Assembly: GCF_003236385.1 (NCBI RefSeq)
Contig: NZ_POUA01000013.1
Span: 1-46,359, forward strand
Reading direction: 5' to 3'
Origin: Spongiactinospora gelatinilytica
GTDB lineage: Bacteria > Actinomycetota > Actinomycetes > Streptosporangiales > Streptosporangiaceae
Length of the DNA stretch: 46,359 nt
The translations under genes and the position numbers were made by a program. Each line of letters starts with the position of its first letter. Positions within the stretch are counted from its first letter, which is position 1. Positions 34,187 to 42,256 of this stretch are shown piece by piece. The notes beneath the pieces are model-generated. The model saw only the letters and a program-made list of their open reading frames with translations. It was not told where the DNA came from and did not search any database.

Positions 34187-35701
34187 CCGTTCTGCCGGTC
34201 GGCCGCCGGTCTGGATCTCGGCGAGCAGGTGCAGGTCGGTGCGCAGCGCCTGGTAGGTGCGGCGATAGACGCCGTACAGCTCGTCGTAGCGGTCGCGGGG
34301 AACGGGGTCGGGCTCCAGGCGTTCCTTGACGGGGTTCCAGGTGGAGGTGTCCACGCCGAGCGCGTCGGCGACCAGGCGGGCATCGCCGTAGGAGGCGCCG
34401 ACCGTGGTGGACGGCAGGTCCTGCGGCCTGCCGGTCACGTCGGTCACGATGCGCGGCCACAGCGCGGTCGCGCCGCCGCCGACCGCGACCAGCCGGGCGG
34501 GGTCGGCGCCGGCCTCGGCCATGGCCTCGATGTTGTGGCGCACGCCGAACGCCACGCCCTCAAGGATCGAGCGGTAGAGGTGGGCGCGGGTGTGCCGCAG
34601 GGTGAGCCCGGCCCACACGCCCCGGGCGCCGGGGTCGGCGACGGGCGTGCGCTCCCCGGCGAAGTAGGGCAGCAGGACCAGCCCGTCGCTGCCGGGGGCG
34701 ACCCGCTCCGCCTCGGCGGCCAGTTCGGCGTAGCCGACGCCGGTGAGGTCGCGCAACCAGCCGGTGACCAGGCCCGAGGTGGCCATGCCCGCGGCCACCG
34801 AGAAGCCCCGGCCGGTCAGCGAGGCGTTGTTCCACAGGCCGGGGTGACGGGCGGGGGCGGCGGCGTGCTGGATGAAGAACATCGTCGAGCCGTACATGAC
34901 CATCATGTCGCCGACGTCGCGCACGCCGACGCTGTACGCCTCGGCCAGTGCGTCGATCGTGCCGGCCAGCACCGGCACACCCGCGGGCAGGCCGAGCGTG
35001 TCAGCGGCGGCGGGGGCGACCTCGCCCACGACCTCGCCGGGAGCGGCCAGGCGGGGACGCTCCAGCCCGGGGGCCCCTTCAGACCGGAGCGCCTCCCAGG
35101 CGGGGTCCCACCAGTCGTGGGCGTCGAGCGCGTACATCGGGTCCGAGGCGCTGGCGGAGTAGCGGTCCATCACGTACTCGCCGGTCAGCCGGTGGACGAG
35201 CCAGCTCGACGCCTGGTACCAGCGGCGGGCCCGCGCCCAGGTCTCCGGCTCGTGGCGGCGCGCCCACATCAGCTTGGGGCCGACGGCCTGGCTGGTCAGC
35301 GGGTTGCCCGCGGCCTCGGCGACCCGCTCGGCGCCGAGCCGCGCGGTCAGCTCGCCGATCTCCCGGCCGGCGCGGGTGTCGATGCCGTACAGGATCGCGG
35401 GCCGCAGCGGCCGCCCGGCGGCGTCGGTGAGCAGCGCCACCGGCCCGATGCCACTGGCGCAGACCCCGGCGACCGCGGAAAGGCCCGCGCGCTCGCGTAG
35501 GTCGCGCAGCAGCGCGACCGTGTCGGCCCACCACACGCCCTCGGGGTCGTGCTCGAAGTAGCCGGGCCGGGGGTTGGCGGTCTCGTGCGGGCGGGTCGCG
35601 GAGGCGACCACCGTGCCGTCCTCGGCGACCAGCACCGCCTTGCTGGACGCGGTGCCGACGTCGATGCCCAGGAAACGGCCCGCGGAAGCCGGCGCGCTCA
35701 C
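34115..35701 (-). CDS. FGGY-family carbohydrate kinase
   Basis: A 528-residue sugar kinase. ATP/phosphate motif L-G-I-D-V-G-T-A-S-S-K at the N terminus, substrate region G-T-I-D-A-L-A-E-A-Y, and the FGGY C-terminal motif V-G-G-G-A-T-A-L-W. It is closest in style to xylulokinase-like kinases; the exact sugar is not known. GTG start overlapping the DeoR stop (GTGA). The C terminus appears longer than usual, with a polar tail that overlaps the SARP gene on the other strand. It probably phosphorylates the sugar imported by the adjacent ABC transporter. Confidence 0.92.
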   Translation of the reverse strand: MSAPASAGRFLGIDVGTASSKAVLVAEDGTVVASATRPHETANPRPGYFEHDPEGVWWADTVALLRDLRERAGLSAVAGVCASGIGPVALLTDAAGRPLRPAILYGIDTRAGREIGELTARLGAERVAEAAGNPLTSQAVGPKLMWARRHEPETWARARRWYQASSWLVHRLTGEYVMDRYSASASDPMYALDAHDWWDPAWEALRSEGAPGLERPRLAAPGEVVGEVAPAAADTLGLPAGVPVLAGTIDALAEAYSVGVRDVGDMMVMYGSTMFFIQHAAAPARHPGLWNNASLTGRGFSVAAGMATSGLVTGWLRDLTGVGYAELAAEAERVAPGSDGLVLLPYFAGERTPVADPGARGVWAGLTLRHTRAHLYRSILEGVAFGVRHNIEAMAEAGADPARLVAVGGGATALWPRIVTDVTGRPQDLPSTTVGASYGDARLVADALGVDTSTWNPVKERLEPDPVPRDRYDELYGVYRRTYQALRTDLHLLAEIQTGGRPAERSADLTADPVDSVARINRDDRESG

Positions 35702-36510
35702 GCGAACACCGCCTCGGTGTCGCCGTCGCCGGGATCGGGCGCCGGGGTCTCGGCGACCGGCACCCGGCGCAGCACCCCGCCGTACGGCCCGGCCTCCCCC
35801 TCGGGAAGCTCGGTGTCGGTGAGCACGAGCCCCACCTCGTCCAGCGCCGCCACCTTGACCAGCGCGCGCCTGCCGAACTTGCTGCTGTCCGCGCACACGA
35901 CCGTGCGGCCGGCCGACTCCATCATCGCCCGCTTGAGCGGGACCTCCAGGCTGTTGGTGTTGGTGATGCCCGCCGCCACCTCGATCGCGTCGGCGCCGAG
36001 GAAGGCCATGTCCACCGCGACGTCGCGGACGAACGTCTCGGCCGCGTGGCCGACCAGCGAGTACACCGACCCGAGGAGTTCGCCGCCGGAGACCAGCAGC
36101 CGCATGTCGGGCACGGTGGCCAGCATCTTGGCCGTGCGCAGGTCGTTGGTGACCACGGTGAGCCCGCGCCGCTCCCTCAGGGCCAGGCCGACCTGGTAGA
36201 TCGTGGACCCGCTGTCCAGCACCACGGACATGCCGTCGGCGACCAGTTCGGCCGCCGCCTGGGCGATGGCCGTCTTGGCGAGCAGCCGTTCCTGCTGCTT
36301 GACCACGTACGGCACGTCGGCCGCGCCGCTCGGCGCGGGACGCGCCCCGCCCCTGACCCGGGTGATCTGCCGCGCCCGGGCGAGCGCGTCGAGGTCGCGC
36401 CTGATGGTGGACGGGTCCACCGCAAGGTCGCCGGCCAGTGCGCGGGCCTCGACGTAACCCTCTTCCGCCACCCTGCGCAGAATCTCGCGCCTTCGCTGAC
36501 TCGTGAGCAT
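35698..36510 (-). CDS. DeoR/GlpR-family repressor
   Basis: A 270-residue DeoR regulator. N-terminal helix-turn-helix: T-S-Q-R-R-R-E-I-L-R-R-V, then V-D-P-S-T-I-R-R-D-L-D-A-L. The C-terminal sugar-phosphate-sensing fold contains V-L-D-S-G-S-T-I-Y and V-V-T-N-D-L-R. GGGAGGGGAG precedes the ATG at 36510. It is the first gene of a two-gene unit with the kinase and diverges from the M42/BtpA/ABC operon; half-sites in the shared intergenic region are likely its operators. It is the counterpart of E. coli sgcR. Confidence 0.93.
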   Translation of the reverse strand: MLTSQRRREILRRVAEEGYVEARALAGDLAVDPSTIRRDLDALARARQITRVRGGARPAPSGAADVPYVVKQQERLLAKTAIAQAAAELVADGMSVVLDSGSTIYQVGLALRERRGLTVVTNDLRTAKMLATVPDMRLLVSGGELLGSVYSLVGHAAETFVRDVAVDMAFLGADAIEVAAGITNTNSLEVPLKRAMMESAGRTVVCADSSKFGRRALVKVAALDEVGLVLTDTELPEGEAGPYGGVLRRVPVAETPAPDPGDGDTEAVFA

Positions 36511-36542
36511 CTCCCCTCCCGGTGGCAGCACCATACGCGAAT

Positions 36543-36625
36543 CCGTGCACGGGAGAAAGCGCAGAACCCGGTGCCATTGCACGCTTCCGCGCAAAAACCT
36601 TGACGGTTCTGCACGTAACCGTGCA
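36543..36625. promoter_or_regulatory. DeoR operator candidates (TGCACG-N4-CGTGCA)
   Basis: CCGTGCACGG (36543-36552) is a perfect palindrome. TGCACG-CTTC-CGCGCA (36578-36593) and TGCACG-TAAC-CGTGCA (36610-36625) share a 6-4-6 layout and are 32 bases apart centre to centre, three helical turns. The last site lies between the -35 and -10 of the operon promoter, a classic repressor position. Confidence 0.65.
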
Positions 36626-36629
36626 AACT
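36600..36629 (+). promoter_or_regulatory. Predicted promoter of the sgc-like operon
   Basis: TTGACG (36600-36605) and CAAACT (36624-36629) have an 18-base spacer. RNA would start near 36636, leaving about 28 bases before the TTG at 36664. The spacer contains the best operator half-site pair. Confidence 0.6.
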
Positions 36630-36663
36630 GGCGCCCAACTTCGCGCAGGAAGGAAGGTACAGG

Positions 36664-37797
36664 TTGACCTCCTGGGACCCGCTCGGCGATCCGTCAGGGC
36701 TGATCAGGTCGCTGTCCGCGACGCCCGCCCCCGCGGGAAACGAGGACCGGCTGACCGCCGCGGTGGCCGACCACCTCACCGCACGCGGGCTCACGCCCGT
36801 GGTGGACCGGCTCGGCCAGGTGGCGGTGACCGTGGGCGGCTCCGGTGACGGGCCGCGCATCCTGGTCAGCGCCCACCTCGACGAGCTGGGGCTGGTCGTG
36901 CGGGGCATCGAGGCGGACGGCTGGCTTCGCGTACACCGGCTCGGCGGCATGCCGGAGCGGGTGCTGCCGGCCGCGCGCCTGGTCGTCCACACCCGCGACG
37001 GCGACATACCGGCGGTCGTCGGCGTGAAAAGCCACCACCTGACCCCGCCGGAGGAGAAGTACGTGGCCCGCCCGGCCACCGACCTCTACCTCGACCTCGG
37101 CGCGAACAGCCGGGAGGAGGCGGCGCGCCTGGGCGTGCGGGTCGGTGATCCGATCACCTACGCGCCCACCTGGGACGAGCTGGCCGGCGGCCGGTTCGCC
37201 GCCAAGTCGCTGGACGACCGGGTCGGCGTGGCCGCGCTGCTGGCGTACGTGGACCGGCTGCTGGCCGACCCGCCACCGCAGCCCGTCCACGTCGCGTTCA
37301 CGACTCAGGAGGAGTTCCACGTCAGGGGCACGCTGGCCCTGGTGTCACGGTTCGCCCCCGACGTGGTGGTGAACGTCGACGTCGCCCCCGCCACCGACAC
37401 CCCCGACCTCAGCGGGGTCGGCTCGGTCGCGCTGGGCGGCGGCCCGACGCTCTCCCGCCTCTCCTTCCACGGGCGCGGCACCCTGGGCGGGCTCATCCCG
37501 CACCCCGGGCTGGTCCGCGCCGTCGAGGCCGCGGGACGCGACGCCGGCGTCCCGCTCCAGCACGACGCCATGGTCGGCATCATCACCGACGCGGCGTTCG
37601 TGCCGATGGCCACCGCCGAGGGCATCGCCGCCGTCGGCGTGGGCATCCCGGTGCGCTACACCCACGCGCCAACGGAAACCGGGCAGCTCTCGGACGTCGT
37701 CGCGACCACCGATCTGCTCGTCGCACTCAACGCCCGCCTGCGCGACACCGACCTGTCGCGCGGCGCGGCGCAACTTCGCAACGGAGGGATGGCATGA
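36664..37797 (+). CDS. M42-family metallopeptidase (SgcX/FrvX-like)
   Basis: A 377-residue dinuclear metallo-aminopeptidase family protein. Visible metal/catalytic segments: S-A-H-L-D-E-L-G with His71, K-S-L-D-D-R-V-G, T-T-Q-E-E-F with the catalytic Glu, N-V-D-V-A-P and a final Y-T-H-A-P-T-E. In E. coli sgc and frv operons an M42 protein accompanies sugar uptake genes; its true substrate is not established. TTG start after GGAAGGAAGG. Its stop overlaps the BtpA start (ATGA), so the two are coupled. Confidence 0.9.
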   Translation: MTSWDPLGDPSGLIRSLSATPAPAGNEDRLTAAVADHLTARGLTPVVDRLGQVAVTVGGSGDGPRILVSAHLDELGLVVRGIEADGWLRVHRLGGMPERVLPAARLVVHTRDGDIPAVVGVKSHHLTPPEEKYVARPATDLYLDLGANSREEAARLGVRVGDPITYAPTWDELAGGRFAAKSLDDRVGVAALLAYVDRLLADPPPQPVHVAFTTQEEFHVRGTLALVSRFAPDVVVNVDVAPATDTPDLSGVGSVALGGGPTLSRLSFHGRGTLGGLIPHPGLVRAVEAAGRDAGVPLQHDAMVGIITDAAFVPMATAEGIAAVGVGIPVRYTHAPTETGQLSDVVATTDLLVALNARLRDTDLSRGAAQLRNGGMA

Positions 37798-38627
37798 CCC
37801 TTTTCCAGGAGATGTTCGGCAAGCGCAAGGCCGTCATCGCGATGGCCCACTTCCCGCCGCTGCCGGGCCAGCCGCTGCACGACAGGTCGGCCGGGGTGCG
37901 CGGCGTGATCGACGCCGTCCGCCGCGACCTTGAGCACCTGGCGGACAGCGGTGTGGACGCGGTCATGTTCTGCAACGAGGGCGACCGGCCGTACCGGACG
38001 GTGGCCGGGCCGGAGACCACGGCGGTGATGGGCGCGGCGGTGGCCGAGCTGAGCCGCGACCTGCCGATCCCCTTCGGCGTGGACGTGCTCTGGGACCCCA
38101 AGGCCGCCCTCGCCCTCGCCCACGCCACCGGCGCGCTGTTCGTCCGCGAAGTGTTCACGGGGGCCTACGCGGGCGACTTCGGGGTGTGGAACACCGACCC
38201 GGCCGAGACCCTTTCCTTCCGCGACCGGATCGGCGCGGACGGCGTGAAGATGTTCTACAACGTCACCGCCGAGTTCGCGGCGCCGATCGCGCCCCGCGAC
38301 ATCGCGCTCACCGCGCGGTCGGCCGTGTTCAGCTCGCTCGCCGACGCGGTGTGCGTGTCCGGTGTCGTGACCGGCACCGGCGTGGACGTCGCGCAGCTCC
38401 GTGCCGCCAAGGAGGCGGTCGGAGAGGTACCCGTCATCGCCAACACCGGCGTCAACCCACAGACCGTGGCGCAGATGCTGGCGATCGCGGACGCCTGCAT
38501 CGTCGGCACCGCCCTCAAGCGCGACGGCGTCACGTGGAACGAGGTGGACCCCGAGCGGGTCAAGCGCCTGGTCTCCGTGGCCGCCGAGTCCGGCCACTGG
38601 GAGCCGGCGCGCAGGGGCGGCGCCTGA
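37794..38627 (+). CDS. BtpA/SgcQ-family protein
   Basis: A 277-residue TIM-barrel-like protein of the BtpA/SgcQ family: A-M-A-H-F-P-P-L-P-G, G-V-D-A-V-M-F-C-N-E-G-D, P-F-G-V-D-V-L-W-D-P and a C-terminal P-V-I-A-N-T-G-V-N block. The family is named from photosystem I biogenesis in cyanobacteria, but in E. coli SgcQ belongs to an uncharacterised carbohydrate operon with an M42 peptidase and a DeoR regulator, as here. An aldolase or isomerase-like role on a phosphorylated sugar is plausible but unproven. Confidence 0.9.
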   Translation: MTLFQEMFGKRKAVIAMAHFPPLPGQPLHDRSAGVRGVIDAVRRDLEHLADSGVDAVMFCNEGDRPYRTVAGPETTAVMGAAVAELSRDLPIPFGVDVLWDPKAALALAHATGALFVREVFTGAYAGDFGVWNTDPAETLSFRDRIGADGVKMFYNVTAEFAAPIAPRDIALTARSAVFSSLADAVCVSGVVTGTGVDVAQLRAAKEAVGEVPVIANTGVNPQTVAQMLAIADACIVGTALKRDGVTWNEVDPERVKRLVSVAAESGHWEPARRGGA

Positions 38628-38653
38628 ATCGACCCTCCGGACAGGAGCCCTCA

Positions 38654-39691
38654 ATGCGCAAGATCTCAACGCTCCTGGTGGCCGTCGCGTCCGCCAGTGC
38701 CCTCGCCGCCTGTGGTTCGAGCGCGGACCTCAGCTCGGACGGCGGGAACGGCGGCGGGAACACCGCCGCCCCCGCCGACCTGCGTTTCGTCACCGTGGTG
38801 AAACTGACCGGCGTCGGCTGGTTCAACCGGATGGAGACCGGCGTCAAGGAGTTCGCCACGGAGACCGGCATCGACGCCACCCAGACCGGCGCCGACGACG
38901 CCGGTCCCGAGAAGCAGGTCAAGATCATCCAGGACCTGATCCCGCAGCGGCCGACCGCCATCGCGGTCGTCCCCAACTCGCCGGAGTCGCTGGAGGGCGT
39001 GCTCAAGCGGGCCCGCGACGCCGGTATCAAGGTCGTCACCCACGAGGCCAGCGACCAGAAGAACACCGACGCCGACATCGAGGCGTTCGACAACACCGCG
39101 TACGGCGCGCACATGATGGACGAGCTGGCCAAGTGCATGGGCGAGTCCGGCAAGTACGCCAACTTCGTCGGTCACCTCACCGCCAAGACCCACATGGAGT
39201 GGGCGGCGGGCGCCCAGGCGCGGGCGCAGGAGAAGTTCAAGGGCGTCACGCGGGTCGCCGACCCGATCGAGTCGCAGGAGAACACCGGCGTCGCCTATGA
39301 CCGGACCAAGGAACTGCTCACTCGCAATCCGGACATCAAGGGCATCATCGGCAGCGCCGCGACCGACGTCGCCGGCATCGGCCGGGCCGTCCAGGAGGCG
39401 GGCCTCCAGGACAAGGTGTGCGTGATGGGCACCTCGATCCCGTCGGTCTCGGAGAAGTACTTCGCCGACGGCTCGATCGACAAGATCTTCTTCTGGGACC
39501 CCGCGGTCGCGGGCAAGGCCATGCTGAAGATCGCCCGGTTGCTGGCCGAGGGCAAGCAGGTCGAGGAGGGCACGAACCTCGGGCTGCCCGGCTATGAGTC
39601 GCTGAAGCGGTTCCCCGGCAACGCCACGACCTTCCACGGCAACGCCTGGATCGACGTGGACAAGTCCAACGCCGCCGAATACAAGTTCTAG
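38654..39691 (+). CDS. Sugar ABC transporter substrate-binding lipoprotein (RbsB/LsrB-like)
   Basis: A 345-residue lipoprotein. Signal peptide with lipobox L-A-A-C (Cys20), then a Ser/Gly/Asn linker and a type I periplasmic-binding fold: F-V-T-V-V-K-L-T-G-V-G-W-F, I-A-V-V-P-N-S-P-E-S-L, and V-V-T-H-E-A. It is most like the rhamnose/AI-2 (LsrB) branch of pentose binders; the ligand is unknown. GGAG precedes the ATG. A hairpin follows its stop and precedes the ATPase gene, the common arrangement that gives more binding protein than transporter. Confidence 0.93.
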   Translation: MRKISTLLVAVASASALAACGSSADLSSDGGNGGGNTAAPADLRFVTVVKLTGVGWFNRMETGVKEFATETGIDATQTGADDAGPEKQVKIIQDLIPQRPTAIAVVPNSPESLEGVLKRARDAGIKVVTHEASDQKNTDADIEAFDNTAYGAHMMDELAKCMGESGKYANFVGHLTAKTHMEWAAGAQARAQEKFKGVTRVADPIESQENTGVAYDRTKELLTRNPDIKGIIGSAATDVAGIGRAVQEAGLQDKVCVMGTSIPSVSEKYFADGSIDKIFFWDPAVAGKAMLKIARLLAEGKQVEEGTNLGLPGYESLKRFPGNATTFHGNAWIDVDKSNAAEYKF

Positions 39692-39698
39692 ACCATCC

Positions 39699-39731
39699 CG
39701 GGGCTGGGACCGGCGTGCGGCCCCAGCCCCG
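39699..39731 (+). terminator. Attenuating hairpin between binding-protein and ATPase genes
   Basis: CGGGGCTGGG and CCCAGCCCCG are perfect 10-bp arms with a 13-base loop. It could stabilise the upstream message or lower read-through to the transporter genes. Confidence 0.65.
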
Positions 39732-39746
39732 CCGGAAGGAGCGCGG

Positions 39747-41243
39747 ATGCCGGAAACGGCGATCGTGCTGCGCGTGCGCGGCGTCAGGAAGACGTACGGG
39801 GGCGTGGCGGCACTGCGCGACGCGGATGTGGACATCCGCCGCGGGGAGGTGCACTGCCTCGCCGGGGAGAACGGCTCGGGCAAGTCCACCCTGATCAAGA
39901 TAGTGAGCGGCGTGGAGCAGCCCGACTCCGGGACCATCACGCTCGACGGCCACGACGTCGGCCGGCTCACCCCCACCCGGGCCGTCGAGCTGGGAATCCA
40001 GGTGATCCACCAGGATCTGTCGCTGTTTCCCAACCTGTCGGTCGCCGAGAACATCGCGATGGTCGCCCGGGTGGCGTCGCGGCGGCGGCTGGTCTCCCGC
40101 CGCGACGCGATGGCCCTGGCCCGGGCCACCACCGAACGCCTGGGCGTCTCCCTGGACCTCGGCGAGCGGGTGGAGAACCTGCCGGTCGCCCAGCGCCAGC
40201 TCGCGGCCATCTGCCGGGCCTTCGCGCACGACGCCAAGGTCCTGTTCATGGACGAGCCCACCACCGCCCTCACCTGGCGGGAGGTGGACGCGCTGCTGGC
40301 CCTGGTGGACACGCTGCGCGCCGAGGGCCTGGCGGTGGTGTTCGTCAGCCACAAGCTGGAGGAGGTCTTCCGGATCTCCGACCGGGTGACCGTGCTGCGC
40401 AACGGCGAGGTCGTTCACGCGGGCGAGGTCAAGGACCTGGACCGGCCCACCTTGGTCAGGGTGATGACCGGCCAGGACGTCACCGAGGACCGCGATGTCA
40501 CCGGCCTGCCGCCGGACGCCCGCCCGGTACTTGAGACCCGCGGGCTCGGGCGCAGGCACGAGTTCGCCGGCGTGTCGTTCTCGGTGCGGGCCGGCGAGGT
40601 GGTCGGGCTGACCGGGCTGCTCGGTTCCGGCCGTACCGAGATCGCCGAGGCGATCTTCGGCATGCGGCCCGCCGACACCGGCGACATCCTCGTGGACGGC
40701 GAGCCGGTCCGGGTGCGCTCGGTCCACGACGCGATCCGCGCCGGGATCGCCTACGTGCCCGGCGACCGGCTGACCCAGGGCGTGTTCCTCGGCCAGTCGA
40801 TCCGCCGCAACCTCATCGCGGGCAGCATCGACCGGCTCATCTCGCGGTCCGGGCGGCTGCGCGGCGAGGCCGTCCAGCGCACGGTCACCACCGCGGTCGA
40901 GTCGCTGCGGATCAAGACCTCCGATGTGTCCGCCCCGGTGCGCACCCTGTCCGGCGGCAACCAGCAGCGCGTGGTGCTCGGCAAGTGGCTGGCCCGCTCG
41001 CCGCGCGTACTGGTGCTGAACAGCCCCACCGTCGGGGTGGACATCGGCTCCAAGGAAGGGATCCTCCAGGTGCTGCGCGACCGCGCCCGCGCCGGCATGG
41101 GGGTGCTCGTCATCTCCGACGACGTGCCCGAACTGGTGAGCGTCTGCCATCGGGTCCTGGTCGTACGGCGGGGCCGGGTGGTCGATGAGATCACCTCGGA
41201 CCGGATGAGCGTCCAGGCCGTCACGGACGGGCTGACCGGGTGA
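39747..41243 (+). CDS. Sugar ABC transporter ATP-binding protein, two NBDs (RbsA/MglA-like)
   Basis: A 498-residue protein with two nucleotide-binding domains. First: Walker A G-E-N-G-S-G-K-S-T, signature-like V-A-Q-R-Q-L, Walker B V-L-F-M-D-E-P-T. Second: a degenerate G-L-L-G-S-G-R-T in place of Walker A, the canonical L-S-G-G-N-Q-Q, and a Walker B that reads V-L-N-S-P-T where L-D-E-P-T is usual. Only one functional ATP site is therefore likely, as in other RbsA-type proteins, though the Asp and Glu losses go further. Stop overlaps the next start (GTGA). Confidence 0.94.
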   Translation: MPETAIVLRVRGVRKTYGGVAALRDADVDIRRGEVHCLAGENGSGKSTLIKIVSGVEQPDSGTITLDGHDVGRLTPTRAVELGIQVIHQDLSLFPNLSVAENIAMVARVASRRRLVSRRDAMALARATTERLGVSLDLGERVENLPVAQRQLAAICRAFAHDAKVLFMDEPTTALTWREVDALLALVDTLRAEGLAVVFVSHKLEEVFRISDRVTVLRNGEVVHAGEVKDLDRPTLVRVMTGQDVTEDRDVTGLPPDARPVLETRGLGRRHEFAGVSFSVRAGEVVGLTGLLGSGRTEIAEAIFGMRPADTGDILVDGEPVRVRSVHDAIRAGIAYVPGDRLTQGVFLGQSIRRNLIAGSIDRLISRSGRLRGEAVQRTVTTAVESLRIKTSDVSAPVRTLSGGNQQRVVLGKWLARSPRVLVLNSPTVGVDIGSKEGILQVLRDRARAGMGVLVISDDVPELVSVCHRVLVVRRGRVVDEITSDRMSVQAVTDGLTG

Positions 41244-42256
41244 ACGCCATGCGACTCTCCCGGCTGCGCGGGGAGAACAACGAGGGGCTGCTGGCCGGCC
41301 TCATCATTCTCCTCGTGCTGATGATGGGGGTGGTCGAACCCGGATTCCTGGGCCCGGCGACCCTCACCAACGTGGTCAGGTCGCTGCTGGTCGACCTCAC
41401 CTTCGCGCTCGGCATGCTGGTGGTCATCATCTCGGGCGGCATCGACGTCTCGTTCACCGCCATCGCGATCTTCAGCGGCTACGGCGTCATCGTGCTCATG
41501 AACGACCTCGGCGCGGACGGGACCGTCTGGCCGTTCGCGCTCGCCGCGCTGGCCGGGGCGGTGCTCGGCGGGCTCAACGCGGCCATGGTCGCCGGACTCC
41601 GGCTGCCGACACTGATCGTCACCCTGGGCACGCAGGGCATCGTGCGGGGTGCGCTGATCGCGTTCGTCGGCTCCCAGTACCTCTCCAACCTGCCCACCGG
41701 GCTGGAGTCCCTGGCCCGCTCGGACCTGTTCGCCGTCACCACCGGCGGCGGTACCGCCCGGATGACCCTCCTCGCGCTGCCGGTGGCGGTGCTGTGCGTC
41801 CTGGTCGCGCTGCTGCTGCGGAGCACCATGCTGGGCCGGTCGATCTACGCGATCGGCGGCGACGTGGAGTCCGCCCGCCGGGTGGGGATCAGGGTCGGGC
41901 GCGTCCAGACGTTCGTCTACCTGTTCGCCGGGGCGCTGGCGGGGTTCGGCGGGCTCATGCACGTGACGCTGAGCCGCCAGGCCAACCCCTACGACCTGGT
42001 CGGCAGCGAGCTGGACGTGATCGCGGCCGTCGTGATCGGCGGCGCGTCGATCTTCGGCGGGCGGGGCTCGGTCCTCGGGACCGTGCTCGGCGTCACGCTC
42101 ATCGCCGTGATCAACAACTCCCTCGTCCTGCTCGGCGTGCCGAGCGCCTGGCAGCGCCTCGCGGTCGGCCTGCTCGTCCTTTTGGGCGTCGGCCTGCAGG
42201 CCCTTGGCCAGGGCAGACGCAAATCCCCCCCGATCCTCGCGGAGGTGCGGTCATGA
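41240..42256 (+). CDS. Sugar ABC transporter permease (RbsC-like), first
   Basis: A 338-residue membrane protein of the BPD_transp_2 family with about 8-10 spans. Marks are I-I-S-G-G-I-D-V-S-F, L-I-V-T-L-G-T-Q-G-I, and G-G-A-S-I-F-G-G-R-G-S-V-L-G-T. Overlaps at both ends (GTGA with the ATPase, ATGA with the second permease) show tight coupling. It pairs with the next gene to form a heterodimeric channel. Confidence 0.94.
   Translation: MNAMRLSRLRGENNEGLLAGLIILLVLMMGVVEPGFLGPATLTNVVRSLLVDLTFALGMLVVIISGGIDVSFTAIAIFSGYGVIVLMNDLGADGTVWPFALAALAGAVLGGLNAAMVAGLRLPTLIVTLGTQGIVRGALIAFVGSQYLSNLPTGLESLARSDLFAVTTGGGTARMTLLALPVAVLCVLVALLLRSTMLGRSIYAIGGDVESARRVGIRVGRVQTFVYLFAGALAGFGGLMHVTLSRQANPYDLVGSELDVIAAVVIGGASIFGGRGSVLGTVLGVTLIAVINNSLVLLGVPSAWQRLAVGLLVLLGVGLQALGQGRRKSPPILAEVRS

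Noticed and set aside
36664-37797. Endoglucanase activity for the M42 protein
   Set aside because: M42 proteins have been annotated as cellulases in databases, but the visible residues are those of a di-metal aminopeptidase fold.
39345-41150. 601-residue minus-strand frame opposite the sugar ABC ATPase
   Set aside because: No domain, and the translation is typical antisense composition.
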